NCBI GenBank assembly: GCA_025459125.1
Contig: JALORE010000025.1
Span: 1 to 52,705, forward strand
Direction of reading: 5' to 3'
Length of the DNA stretch: 52,705 nt
DNA from: Planctomycetota bacterium
GTDB lineage: Bacteria; Planctomycetota; Phycisphaerae; Sedimentisphaerales; Anaerobacaceae
Shown here: positions 8,338 through 16,677 of the stretch, in pieces
Numbering within the stretch: position 1 is the first letter of the stretch
How the letters are laid out: the number at the start of each line of letters is the position of its first letter
Notes under the pieces: model-generated
The model's database searches: none
What the model was told of the DNA's origin: nothing
What the model saw: the letters and a program-made list of their open reading frames with translations, nothing else
Program-made: the position numbers and the translations under genes

Positions 8338-9456
8338 ATGAGCCATCTGATCGCGATGCTTTGTCTGAACTGTCTGTCGGCGGCGCAGCCGGCGGACGTG
8401 CTCGTGTACGTGGGGACCTATACGAGCAAGGGAGGCAGTGAAGGGGTGTACGTCTATCGCCTGGACCCGGCCACGGGCGGGCTGAAGCACGTCAGCACGG
8501 CGCCGCGCCTGAACAATCCCTCGTTCGTGGCCATCGACCCCAAGGGACGCTGCGTGTACGCCGTGCGCGAAGGGGGCGGTCCCGGGGGCGCGATTGTCGC
8601 CCTGGCGCGAAATCCGGCGACCAACGAGTTGACCATCCTGAACGAGCAGCCCTCGGGCGGACAGGGGCCCTGTTACGTGACGGTGGACCGCGCGGGCCAA
8701 TTCGTCCTGGCGGCCAACTACGGCAGCGGCAGCGTGGCCCTGTTCCCCGTCGCCGCGGACGGCCGTCTGGAGCCGGCCGGCAGCGTGGTGCAGCACGAAG
8801 GCTCCAGCGTCAATCCCGCCCGGCAGAAAGGGCCGCACGCCCACTCGATCGTCCTCGATCCCGCGAACCGCTTCGCCTTCGCGCCCGACCTGGGCATCGA
8901 CAAGATCATGATCTACCGGCTGGACCGGGAAAACGGCAAGCTGGTGCCCAACGATCCGCCTTTCGCGAGGTGCGAGCCCGGGTCGGGACCGCGGCACTTC
9001 ACGTTCCACCCGGACGGCAAGCACGCCTACGTGATCGAAGAACTCAGCAGCACCGTCACGGCGTTCGCCTACGAGGCCGCGGCCGGCACGTTGAAGACCC
9101 TGCAGAAGATCCGCACGTTGCCTCAGGATTTCCAGGGAGCGAGCACGTGCGCCGAGGTCCAGGTGCACCCCTCGGGCCAGTTCCTGTATGGGTCCAATCG
9201 CGGGCACGACAGTATCGCGGTCTTTGCCATCGACAGCCGGACGGGCACGCTGCGGCCGCTCGGCCATACGCCGACGCAGGGCAAGAACCCGCGCAATTTC
9301 GCGATCGACCCTTCCGGCACGTTCCTGTTGGCGGCCAATCAGGACGGCAACACCATCGTCAGCTTCCGCATCAATCCGGATACGGGGGCGCTGACAGCCA
9401 CCGGGCAGGTGTGCGAGGTGTCCCGGCCGGTATGCGTGAAGATGGTGAAACCGTAG
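8338..9456 (+). CDS. Secreted lactonase, 7-bladed beta-propeller (6-phosphogluconolactonase-like)
   Basis: 372 residues with a short signal sequence (cleavage probably near A-A-Q-P-A-D) and repeated propeller blades such as Y-V-G-T-Y-T, F-V-A-I-D-P-K-G-R, F-V-L-A-A-N-Y-G-S-G-S-V, P-H-A-H-S-I-V-L-D-P and G-P-R-H-F-T-F-H-P-D-G. These match the lactonase family that hydrolyses 6-phosphogluconolactone or related sugar lactones. The G-P-R-H-x-x-F-H-P signature is typical. GGGAGGT precedes the ATG. Export to the envelope argues against a cytosolic pentose-phosphate role and for hydrolysis of free sugar lactones, which fits neighbouring sugar-acid type genes. That substrate is an inference. Confidence 0.87.
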   Translation: MSHLIAMLCLNCLSAAQPADVLVYVGTYTSKGGSEGVYVYRLDPATGGLKHVSTAPRLNNPSFVAIDPKGRCVYAVREGGGPGGAIVALARNPATNELTILNEQPSGGQGPCYVTVDRAGQFVLAANYGSGSVALFPVAADGRLEPAGSVVQHEGSSVNPARQKGPHAHSIVLDPANRFAFAPDLGIDKIMIYRLDRENGKLVPNDPPFARCEPGSGPRHFTFHPDGKHAYVIEELSSTVTAFAYEAAAGTLKTLQKIRTLPQDFQGASTCAEVQVHPSGQFLYGSNRGHDSIAVFAIDSRTGTLRPLGHTPTQGKNPRNFAIDPSGTFLLAANQDGNTIVSFRINPDTGALTATGQVCEVSRPVCVKMVKP

Positions 9457-9472
9457 CGGGGCAGCTCGGTTG

Positions 9473-9520
9473 GTAGTGTGCCCGCAAGGGCATAAAGAGA
9501 ACGCCTTCCGGCGTCACTAC
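9473..9520. repeat. Double-hairpin repeat (GTAGTG...CACTAC)
   Basis: Two consecutive small hairpins, TGCCCGCAAGGGCA and ACGCCTTCCGGCGT, bounded by GTAGTG and CACTAC. A clearly related copy lies inside the DUF1501 coding region at 23299-23345. Here it sits between the lactonase and bicupin genes. Confidence 0.7.
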
Positions 9521-9589
9521 GAACGTGCTTGATGCTGCCACCCGGAGGGTGGGTGGCTTCAGGGGTGACCTTCTTGAGAGGAGCAGGTT

Positions 9590-10483
9590 ATGAAGACGCA
9601 ACGCAGCACACTGGTCCTGGTGATCGGCATCGTGGTCGCGAGTACGGTCGGGGCGGAGCCGGCCTTTCTGCGGCGGTGCGTGACGGAGGTCCGCCCGCAG
9701 GCCGGCGACCTGAGCACCGCCACCGCCCACTACAGACCGATTTTCGGCGTGGGAGACCCGAACATGGGGGATGTCAAAGGTCTCGTTTGCTTCGGCGAAC
9801 TGACTTTGGACCCGGGCGGAAGCAGCAAGACCGTCAGCCACCCGGATGCCGAAGGGGTCCTCTTCATCCTGGCCGGCTGCGGCCTGCTGCACTCTGGGCA
9901 GGAGAAGATGCCGGTCAAACCGAACGATTTCGTATACCTGCCCGTCGGGGTCGAGCACGGCGTCGCGAATCCGTCTCAGGAACCGCTGCGCCTGCTGGTC
10001 ATGGGGTTCCGCGTCCCCCAAGGGCCCGCGGCGCCGGAGACGCCCAAGCTCCTGATGGCCAGTGCTGACGAGGTGCAACTGCAGGTCCTGGCGAGCCATG
10101 GGCCGACCACCCAGTTCAAGCTGCTGCTGGGCACGACCAAGAGCACCCGGGACAAGCTCGCGGCCGCTCGACAGATCAACAGCCTTTTCCTCATGGACTT
10201 CGCCCCGGGCGGCACGAACATCCCGCACCGGCACAATAAGGAAGAGGAAATCTACTATGTCCTGCGCGGCCGCGGCGATATGGTCGCAGGAAGCGATGCG
10301 GCAAAGAAGGAGGTGCGCTACGCTGCGAAAGAGGGCGAGGCCTACTACTTCACACGGAACACACTGATTGGTTTCTATAGCGGCAGCAAGGAAGGTGAGG
10401 ACCACGCCCAGATCCTGGCGGTCCGCTGGCCGAATCCGGCTGTACCGCAGGGAGCATCCTCCGGCAAGGCCGGCCAGAAGTGA
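9590..10483 (+). CDS. Secreted bicupin protein
   Basis: 297 residues with an N-terminal signal peptide (T-L-V-L-V-I-G-I-V-V-A-S-T-V-G-A-E) and two cupin barrels. The second contains a clear metal-binding motif H-R-H-N-K-E-E-E-I-Y-Y-V-L-R-G near residues 211-225. The first barrel keeps the fold (E-G-V-L-F-I-L-A-G-C-G) but its His pair is less complete, so it may be structural. Bicupins act as dioxygenases, isomerases or sugar-binding proteins. The gene ends 11 bp before the enolase-superfamily gene, so the two are almost certainly co-transcribed. GAGAGGAGCAGG lies upstream of the start. Confidence 0.85.
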   Translation: MKTQRSTLVLVIGIVVASTVGAEPAFLRRCVTEVRPQAGDLSTATAHYRPIFGVGDPNMGDVKGLVCFGELTLDPGGSSKTVSHPDAEGVLFILAGCGLLHSGQEKMPVKPNDFVYLPVGVEHGVANPSQEPLRLLVMGFRVPQGPAAPETPKLLMASADEVQLQVLASHGPTTQFKLLLGTTKSTRDKLAAARQINSLFLMDFAPGGTNIPHRHNKEEEIYYVLRGRGDMVAGSDAAKKEVRYAAKEGEAYYFTRNTLIGFYSGSKEGEDHAQILAVRWPNPAVPQGASSGKAGQK

Positions 10484-10494
10484 GGGGACATGCC

Positions 10495-11877
10495 ATGAAT
10501 CGACGCGAATTTCTCCAGAGAGCGACAGGGCTGGCCGGAATGGCGCTGACCGGCCTGGCAATCAATCCCGCCCGGACGTGGTCGCGGCCGACGCGGCTCA
10601 AGATCACCGACATCCGCGGCTGTACCGTGGCCTCCAACTATGACTACCCGATCATCAAGATCTACACGAATCAGGACCTCTACGGTCTCGGCGAGGTCCG
10701 CGATGCGGGTCACCTGGGCCAGGCGCTGATCCTCAAGCCCTATCTCGTGGGCAAAGACCCGCTCGACATCGAGGGCATCATGGAGAGTCTCCGGCCCTAC
10801 TCGGGCCACGGCCGCTTCGGCGGCGGCTTCAGCGGGGTCGATATGGCGCTGTTCGACATCGCCGGCAAGGTGCTGGGCGTCCCCGCGTACAGAATCCTGG
10901 GCGAGAAGGTGCGGGACAAGATCCCCATCTACGGCGACACCAATGCCAGCCAGGATCTGGAGGTCTTTGCCCGGCGGACGAAGATCCGTGTCGAGACCTG
11001 GAGACTGCGGCACCTGAAGATGGACCTGGTCCCCCGGCTCATCCGCGACAAGCCCGGCGCGTTCGAAGACGGCCTCCCGACGGACAAAGGGCTGGAGTAC
11101 TGGGGCGAGTACGTCGAGGCGGTCCGCGACGCCGTCGGCTACGATATCTCCCTGGGCGCGGACCACTTCGGGCGGATGACGGTGGATTCCGGAGTCCGGC
11201 TGGGCGCGGCGATGGCCAAGCCCCGCCGGAAGCTGGCGTACATCGAGGATGTGATCCCCTACAGCGCCCCGGACGCCGTCGATCTGATGCGGCAGATCAC
11301 CGAGAAGTCGTTGACGCCGACGCTGGGCTACGAGGACCTCTTCGGCCGCAGCGGCTTCCAGCCGTTCATCAGCGAAGGCGCGGTCAGCATGATTCATCCC
11401 GACATGGAAACCTCCGGCGGTCTCCTGGAGACCAAGAGGATCGCCGATCTTGCCTACCGCTACGGCCTCAAGACGATGTTCCATCACGCCGGCTCACCCA
11501 TCGGCGCGATGGCCAGTGTCCACTGTGCGTGCACGATCCGCGACTTCGTCTGCATGGAGAACCACGCCATGGACATTCCCTGGTGGCAGGACCTGGTCAC
11601 GGGTCCCGCCAAGCCGCTCATCCAGGATGGCCATTACACCGTGCCCGAGCGGCCCGGGCTGGGAGTCGAGCTCAATGACGAAGTCGTGCAGAAGTACCTG
11701 CGGGAGCCGAAGTACCTGCACAAGGCCGGCTATTTCGAGCCGACGCCGGAATTCGATCAGCCCATCGACTGGCAGGAGGCGATCAAGAAGCGGATCATCG
11801 GCGGCTATACTGTGCGCGGTCCCTGGGTCCACCTGGACGAAGAAGGCAACCTGGTCAACCGGGCCGACGGGCGGTGA
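10495..11877 (+). CDS. Tat-exported mandelate racemase/muconate lactonizing (enolase superfamily) protein
   Basis: 460 residues beginning M-N-R-R-E-F-L-Q-R-A-T-G, a Tat signal; ATG 10495 has GAGGGG upstream. The body matches acid-sugar dehydratases of the enolase superfamily: H-L-K-M-D-L at the general-base position, then L-G-A-D-H-F, Y-I-E-D-V-I-P and G-Y-E-D-L-F supplying three acidic magnesium ligands, and M-F-H-H-A-G near the end. Such enzymes dehydrate aldonic acids or racemise substrates by abstracting the alpha proton. A Tat-exported version implies a folded cofactor-bearing enzyme in the periplasm. With the lactonase (lactone to acid) and isomerase-like neighbour it suggests a sugar-acid route. 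The exact substrate is unknown. Confidence 0.85.
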   Translation: MNRREFLQRATGLAGMALTGLAINPARTWSRPTRLKITDIRGCTVASNYDYPIIKIYTNQDLYGLGEVRDAGHLGQALILKPYLVGKDPLDIEGIMESLRPYSGHGRFGGGFSGVDMALFDIAGKVLGVPAYRILGEKVRDKIPIYGDTNASQDLEVFARRTKIRVETWRLRHLKMDLVPRLIRDKPGAFEDGLPTDKGLEYWGEYVEAVRDAVGYDISLGADHFGRMTVDSGVRLGAAMAKPRRKLAYIEDVIPYSAPDAVDLMRQITEKSLTPTLGYEDLFGRSGFQPFISEGAVSMIHPDMETSGGLLETKRIADLAYRYGLKTMFHHAGSPIGAMASVHCACTIRDFVCMENHAMDIPWWQDLVTGPAKPLIQDGHYTVPERPGLGVELNDEVVQKYLREPKYLHKAGYFEPTPEFDQPIDWQEAIKKRIIGGYTVRGPWVHLDEEGNLVNRADGR

Positions 11878-11905
11878 TACTGAGTCCCCTCGGCAAGGAT
11901 CGTGC

Positions 11906-14182
11906 ATGATTCGTCATTCTGGTCGATTCAGTCTGATGCTTGGCATACTGCTCGCGCTGGTCCCAGATGCGAGCGGCCGCATCCTCCTCGAAGGGGGGAG
12001 CCTGCGTCTGGACATTTCGCCGGAGGGGCGGGTGACGAGTCTGCAGGCCTCGGATACGCGGACCGAGCATGTCTGGACCGCGGCGCCCATGCCGATTGCC
12101 GCGGTGTATCGGGGTGGACAAATGGCGGTCGGCTCGCAGGAAAATTACGCCGAATTCGAGCTGCCCGTCTACCGGGGCGGGCAGTGCTTCCCGGCCTCGG
12201 CGGCGTCGCTGAGCGGGGACCAGCTGACGATCCAATTCGCCAAGGCCAACGTCACCGCCACATACCAGATTACCCGCGGATCGCATTATCTTGCGTTCAA
12301 GCTGCTCTCTCTGGAAGGCGACCCCATCGATCGCATCGACTTGGTGCAGTTGCGGGTCAAGCGGTTGCCCTGCCTGGGACCCTGGATCAACGTGGCCTAT
12401 GACGATCAGTTCGGCATCTGCCTCTGCGGGGGCAATGTCAAGACCACGGCCGGGATGAGGCAGGAGGGCGAGTACGTGGACATGCGGGCTCTCGCCACCC
12501 GGGACGTGGGCCTGGAGGGCGCGACCGCGGTCCTGTTCGGCTGCCCGAATCCCAAGGAACAGTTCCTCGACGTGATGGAAGTCGTGGAGCGAGATTTCAA
12601 GATGCCCACAGGCGCGAAGAACCGCCGGTCGCCGGCGCAGCGGTACTCGTACCTCTGGTGCAGTCCGACGCCCGGCGATGTCGATCAGTACATCGCCGTG
12701 GCGAAGCGGGCGGGATTTCGCATGATCCTCTTCTCTTACACCGGCTTCACCGAGGGCGCGGGACATTTCCGGTTCAACCAGCGGTTTCCGCGCGGCGTCG
12801 ACGACCTGAAGACCGTCGCGGACCGTATCCGCAGCGCCGGACTGGCAGTGGGGATCCACATCCACTATTCCAAGGCGGACCGGACGGATGCCTATGTGAC
12901 GCCTGTCCCGGACGAACGGCTGCGCCAGGCCCGCACGTTCTGGCTCTCTGCCGCGGTGGATGAGAAGGCGGACACGCTCACGGTCAATGAGAATCCCGCC
13001 GGCTGCACGCGGGACCAGGACCGGCGGATTCTGAAGATCGGCACAGAGCTGATCGCCTACCGCGACTACACGACCGAGCCGCCGTACCGATTTCTCGGCT
13101 GCGAGCGCGGCTACCTGAAGACGGCCGCCTCCGCTCACGTGGCCGGTGAATCCGCAGGACTGCTGGATGTGGACGACTGGGTGAAGTTCATCCGGTTCGA
13201 TCAGAACACCGATATCCAGGATGAGACAGCCCGGCGCTTGGCCGAGATCATCAATGCCACCGGACCCTATGACATGGTCTACTTCGACGGCGCCGAGGAT
13301 GTCCACGACCCGTTCTGGTACCACGTGGCCAACGCCCAATACCGCGTCTATCGGCTGCTGGAGCCTTCGCCGCCGGTCTGCGAAGCGGCGATGAGCGGGC
13401 ACTTCAGTTGGCACATCATGAGCCGGGGCAACGCCTACGATCTGCCCGGCGCGCACCTCAAGAGCTTCTGTCACGAGATCTCGTGCCGCACGGCCCCGAT
13501 CCGGGCGCTGGATTTCACGCGGATCGAGTTCGGCTGGATCTTCGCGCTCTACCCGGACATGGGGCCCGATGCGCTCGAATACGTCCTGAGCCGGGGCGCC
13601 GCCTGGGACTGCCCCATGTCGCTGCGTCTGACGCTGGCCCAGGTGGCCGCCCACCCGCGCGCCGAGGACTGCTTCGACACGATCAAGACCTGGGAAGATG
13701 CCCGCCTGTCCGGGCAGATCACCGCGGCCCAGCGCACGCTGCTCCAGACGCTCGATCCGCGGGAGTACGAGTACGTCAAGACCTGGCACGCCGTCTTCCT
13801 GCCGCGCTGGATCGACACCTGGAGCAAGACGCCCTTCCAGGACCAGGAGCATCATTTGTTCGTGAACGAGGGGGGCGCGTACGAGCTGGTCCCGATCCGC
13901 GAGGTCCCATCCGTCGCGGACGGACGCGTGCAGGCCTTTCTCTTTTCCCGTGCATCCCAACCCGATGACACGTACGTGGTCCTCTGGGCCCGGCAGGGCG
14001 AAATGAAACTGACACTATCCGTACCCCCGGAACGTCTGACCGTGATGCGTCCCTTCGGCACATCCTTGTCAGTCGAGCGGGGTACGTCGAACGTGGTTGT
14101 CCCGGTCGGCAGTCGCCGGTATCTGCGCCTGGCCGGCCTCGACACCGAGCAGGCCCTCCAGATTCTCAAGGAGGCCAGGTAG
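11906..14182 (+). CDS. Large secreted protein with putative TIM-barrel glycosidase domain, family not recognised
   Basis: 758 residues. ATG 11906 is followed by a signal peptide (S-L-M-L-G-I-L-L-A-L-V-P-D-A-S-G). AAGGA lies upstream, and the reading further upstream in this frame overlaps the previous gene and is discarded. The first 240 residues look like a beta-sandwich. From about 250 a barrel-like region follows (Y-S-Y-L-W-C-S-P-T-P-G-D, G-F-R-M-I-L-F-S-Y, V-G-I-H-I-H-Y, then P-Y-D-M-V-Y-F-D-G-A-E near 452-461). The D-G-A-E strand end resembles the catalytic strand of alpha-galactosidase-type hydrolases. A small all-beta C-terminal domain ends the protein. It is 28 bp after the enolase-family gene, so it probably releases the sugar used by this cluster. 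I cannot assign a CAZy family. Confidence 0.6.
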   Translation: MIRHSGRFSLMLGILLALVPDASGRILLEGGSLRLDISPEGRVTSLQASDTRTEHVWTAAPMPIAAVYRGGQMAVGSQENYAEFELPVYRGGQCFPASAASLSGDQLTIQFAKANVTATYQITRGSHYLAFKLLSLEGDPIDRIDLVQLRVKRLPCLGPWINVAYDDQFGICLCGGNVKTTAGMRQEGEYVDMRALATRDVGLEGATAVLFGCPNPKEQFLDVMEVVERDFKMPTGAKNRRSPAQRYSYLWCSPTPGDVDQYIAVAKRAGFRMILFSYTGFTEGAGHFRFNQRFPRGVDDLKTVADRIRSAGLAVGIHIHYSKADRTDAYVTPVPDERLRQARTFWLSAAVDEKADTLTVNENPAGCTRDQDRRILKIGTELIAYRDYTTEPPYRFLGCERGYLKTAASAHVAGESAGLLDVDDWVKFIRFDQNTDIQDETARRLAEIINATGPYDMVYFDGAEDVHDPFWYHVANAQYRVYRLLEPSPPVCEAAMSGHFSWHIMSRGNAYDLPGAHLKSFCHEISCRTAPIRALDFTRIEFGWIFALYPDMGPDALEYVLSRGAAWDCPMSLRLTLAQVAAHPRAEDCFDTIKTWEDARLSGQITAAQRTLLQTLDPREYEYVKTWHAVFLPRWIDTWSKTPFQDQEHHLFVNEGGAYELVPIREVPSVADGRVQAFLFSRASQPDDTYVVLWARQGEMKLTLSVPPERLTVMRPFGTSLSVERGTSNVVVPVGSRRYLRLAGLDTEQALQILKEAR

Positions 14183-14190
14183 GATGTGCA

Positions 14191-14312
14191 TTACCAGCTC
14201 GGTAACGGTGAGAAACCGGGGTGGCAGCGGCAAGCGGAGTCCGCGGAGCTTGCCGATGGCGTTTGCATCTATCCCACGAGCCAGCGGCAAGCTGCGCTTG
14301 CCGCTGCCACCC
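14191..14312. repeat. Palindromic dispersed repeat, copy C (short form)
   Basis: The core 14218-14312 has the family ends and the conserved left flank GGTAACGGTGAGAAACC. The inner stem is CTTGCCGATGG against CCAGCGGCAAG, one uncompensated mismatch compared with other copies. No nested hairpin. No gene is seen in 14183-14431. Confidence 0.8.
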
Positions 14313-14431
14313 ATCATAAACCGGGTGGCATGCCTACGGCTCTGCGCGGGCATGTTTGGCCCACGCAACCAGGCATGTCTACGAGGCGTCCGTCTGGCAC
14401 CCTGCAGCAGTTCAATCGAAAAGGAGATTTC

Positions 14432-15793
14432 ATGAAACGGCAGACGTTGGTCCTGACATTCGCAGCTTTCTTTCCCGTTGTCGCAGTCGGACTGGGCGCG
14501 GAGACTGCGGCGGCCCCCGACGGTTGGACGACCGCTGCACCGCGGGACGAAATCCGGCCGCAATTTGCTTTCGACCCGAAGGGCGGCGTACACGGCGGGG
14601 CCTGCTTCATCATCCGGGCCGAGCAACGCGAAGGGTTGGACGGCTGCTGGAAGAAGACCTTCCCGGTCCAGGGCGGCAGGTACTATTGCTTCACGTCATA
14701 CTACCAGGCCACGGGAGTCCCTGTGCCGCGGCGCAGCGTCGTGGCCATGATCCACTGGCAGAACAGCCAGGGCCGATCGGTCCCCCTGGATGAGCAGCCG
14801 GTTACGAGTTACCTGCGCGGCGCCATCGCCATGGCGGAAACCGAATTCCCCACACCAAAGGAGAGGAACGCTACGGGCTGGACCGAGCTCTCGGACACAT
14901 ACCCGGCGCCGAGCAAGGCAACCCGGGCCGTGGTCGAGCTGCACCTGCAGTGGGCGCCGGGCGGCGAGGTCCGTTGGAGTGACGTGTCTTTCGCGGAATC
15001 GGCTCCACCCGCGGTCCGGAAGGTGCGCCTGGCGGCGGCCCATTTCCGGCCCAAGGGCGGCAAGACGCCCATGGACAACTGCCGCATGTACGAGCCGCTG
15101 GTCGCGGAAGCGGGCCGGCAGAAGGCCGACCTGGTGGTCCTGGGGGAGGTCGTCCCCAGCGTCGGTCTGGGCCAGACGGTTCAGGAGATCGCGGAGCCGA
15201 TCCCCGGACCCACCACGGAGTACTTCGGCCAACTGGCGAAGAAGCACAACCTGCACATTGTGGTCAGTCTCAACGAGCGCAACCGCCATCTCGTCTACAA
15301 CGCCGCGGTGCTGCTCGATCCGGACGGGAAACTCATCGGCAAATACCGCAAGGTGTGCCTGCCGCGCAGTGAGATCGCAGACGGTGTCGCGCCGGGCCAG
15401 GACTACCCGGTGTTCGAGACCCGGTTCGGCAAGGTCGGCATGATGATCTGCTACGACGGCTTCTTCCCGGAAGTCGCGCGGGAATTGGCCAATCGCGGGG
15501 CGGAAGTGATTGCCTGGCCGGTGTGGGGCTGCAATCCGTTGCTGGCCCGCGCCCGCGCGTGCGAGAATCACGTGTACGTCGTCAGCAGCACCTACGAAGA
15601 CATCTCCCGGAACTGGATGCTCTCGGCCGTGTTCGACCACACCGGCGAGACGATCGCCCTGGCGAAGGAGTGGGGCACCGTCGCGGTGGCCGAGGTGGAT
15701 CTCAACCGGCGGACCAAGTGGGTGAGCCTGGGCGACTTCCAAGCCGAGATTCCCCGCCACCGGCCGATTGCCCTGCCCGAGCCGCAACGCTGA
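14432..15793 (+). CDS. Secreted carbon-nitrogen hydrolase (nitrilase superfamily) with N-terminal beta domain
   Basis: 453 residues. ATG 14432 follows AAAAGGAG; a signal peptide ([15 protein letters not shown]) is present. Residues 25-190 look like a beta-sandwich or carbohydrate-binding-like domain. Residues 195-450 are a nitrilase domain with the catalytic triad Glu239 (L-G-E-V-V-P), Lys307 (K-Y-R-K-V-C-L-P) and Cys340 ([11 protein letters not shown]). The family hydrolyses amides or nitriles; amidase or carbamoyl-hydrolase activity is likely. A secreted, two-domain form is less common than the cytosolic one and could deacylate amide-bearing glycans (inference). The last codons lie inside an 87-bp tandem duplication. 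Confidence 0.87.
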   Translation: MKRQTLVLTFAAFFPVVAVGLGAETAAAPDGWTTAAPRDEIRPQFAFDPKGGVHGGACFIIRAEQREGLDGCWKKTFPVQGGRYYCFTSYYQATGVPVPRRSVVAMIHWQNSQGRSVPLDEQPVTSYLRGAIAMAETEFPTPKERNATGWTELSDTYPAPSKATRAVVELHLQWAPGGEVRWSDVSFAESAPPAVRKVRLAAAHFRPKGGKTPMDNCRMYEPLVAEAGRQKADLVVLGEVVPSVGLGQTVQEIAEPIPGPTTEYFGQLAKKHNLHIVVSLNERNRHLVYNAAVLLDPDGKLIGKYRKVCLPRSEIADGVAPGQDYPVFETRFGKVGMMICYDGFFPEVARELANRGAEVIAWPVWGCNPLLARARACENHVYVVSSTYEDISRNWMLSAVFDHTGETIALAKEWGTVAVAEVDLNRRTKWVSLGDFQAEIPRHRPIALPEPQR

Positions 15794-15932
15794 TCGGATA
15801 CGTTATGAAAGACCAAGACCCGAACCCGCCCGCCCCTGGGCCGGAACCGGCCGATTGCCCTGCCCGAGCCGCAACGCTGATCGGATACGTTATGAAAGAC
15901 CAAGACCCGAACCCGCCCGCCCCTGGGCCGGA
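15759..15932. repeat. Perfect 87-bp tandem duplication
   Basis: Bases 15759-15845 and 15846-15932 are identical. Each unit holds the last eleven codons and stop of the nitrilase gene plus the ATG and first codons of the RhuM-like frame. Because 87 is a multiple of three, the RhuM-like frame stays open through both units. The lack of divergence suggests a recent event. Confidence 0.95.
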
Positions 15933-16251
15933 CGGCAAGAAGTACGCCGTTCTTCATTACAGCCTGGACGCCATTCTGGCGGTGGGCTACCGCGTCCGGA
16001 GCCAGCGGGGAACCCAGTTCCGCCGCTGGGCGACCGAACGGCTGCGGGAATACCTGCTCAAGGGCTTTGTCCTGGACGACGAGCGGCTGAAGAACCCCCC
16101 GGCACCGGGCTTGGGCGTCCCGGACTACTTCGATGAGATGCTTGAACGCATCCGCGACATCCGGGCCAGCGAGAGGCGGATGTACCTGCGGGTGAGAGAG
16201 ATCTTCGTGATGGCGGCCGCGCATCGGCTGTGCGGATTTGGGTCGGTTTGA
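15805..16251 (+). pseudogene. RhuM-family virulence/defence-associated protein remnant
   Basis: The frame reads D-G-K-K-Y-A-V-L-H-Y-S-L-D-A-I-L-A-V-G-Y-R and on through R-G-T-Q-F-R-R-W-A-T and L-K-G-F-V-L-D-D-E-R-L-K, then R-D-I-R-A-S-E-R-R-M-Y, the conserved core of RhuM-like proteins. Full-length relatives have about 60 residues more at the N-terminus and a long C-terminal half. Here the N-terminus is replaced by a proline-rich stretch made by the 87-bp duplication, and homology ends after V-R-E-I-F. Either duplicated ATG (15805 or 15892) could be used. I treat it as a decayed fragment that marks a formerly mobile island. Confidence 0.75.
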
Positions 16252-16372
16252 CCAGCCCCCTCCTCGAGAAATGTCACCGTCACCGTGACATTGCTCATTG
16301 ACAACTGAATAGGCCCGAACCATACTCTCGGCTGGCCGTATAATGCTTGAGCGGTCAAAAATGGGCCAAAGA

Positions 16373-16401
16373 TTGCCCAGCTTAACAGCCGATGGTATAA
16401 T
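16373..16401 (+). promoter_or_regulatory. Strong sigma70-type promoter candidate for the KGG/protease cassette
   Basis: TTGCCC (16373-16378), a 17-bp spacer and a perfect TATAAT (16396-16401). The predicted transcription start falls at about 16408, the ATG of the next gene, so the transcript may be leaderless. No Shine-Dalgarno sequence lies before that ATG. A second TATAAT at 16339-16344 lacks a matching -35 box. Confidence 0.6.
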
Positions 16402-16407
16402 GGGATT

Positions 16408-16677
16408 ATGGGAAAACGACGCAACGAAAGACAGGACATCAACCTTCTGGCGAAGTCGATCGTGGACCAGGCTACAGGCCAGAAGTCCCAAGAAGGCCCT
16501 CCGGTCGATGAGGGCAAGAACCCTGCGGCCGTCTATCTCGGGCGACTGGGTGGACTGAAGGGTGGCAAGGCAAGAGCAGAGAAACTTTCCGCTGAGCAGC
16601 GGAAGGAGATCGCTCGAAAAGCGGCGCAAACTCGTTGGAGTACCAAAGTAGATGAGCAGTCAGGAGGGAAACCATAA
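16408..16677 (+). CDS. Small basic KGG-motif protein
   Basis: 89 residues. The second half, G-R-L-G-G-L-K-G-G-K-A-R-A followed by L-S-A-E-Q-R-K-E-I-A-R-K-A-A and T-R-W, is a recognisable short motif found in many small bacterial proteins and in stress proteins, with no settled function; its basic, repetitive make-up suggests nucleic-acid binding. The stop overlaps the start of the protease gene by one base (TAATG), which points to translational coupling and a joint function. GC content is visibly lower than in flanking genes, suggesting acquisition by transfer. The predicted transcript is leaderless. Confidence 0.75.
   Translation: MGKRRNERQDINLLAKSIVDQATGQKSQEGPPVDEGKNPAAVYLGRLGGLKGGKARAEKLSAEQRKEIARKAAQTRWSTKVDEQSGGKP

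Noticed and set aside
6709-9267. 852-codon minus-strand frame opposite the porter and lactonase
   Set aside because: It crosses two certain genes and their gap and has the Arg/Gln/His-rich look of a shadow frame.
11855-13960. 701-codon minus-strand frame opposite the putative glycosidase
   Set aside because: The plus-strand protein has a signal peptide, ribosome site and plausible fold; the minus frame does not.
14186-14431. In-frame upstream extension of the nitrilase-family gene
   Set aside because: It would translate repeat copy C. The AAAAGGAG site and signal peptide mark ATG 14432.
16298-16344. TTGACA (16298-16303) with TATAAT (16339-16344) as a promoter
   Set aside because: The spacer is 35 bp, too long for sigma70. 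The pair at 16373-16401 has correct spacing.
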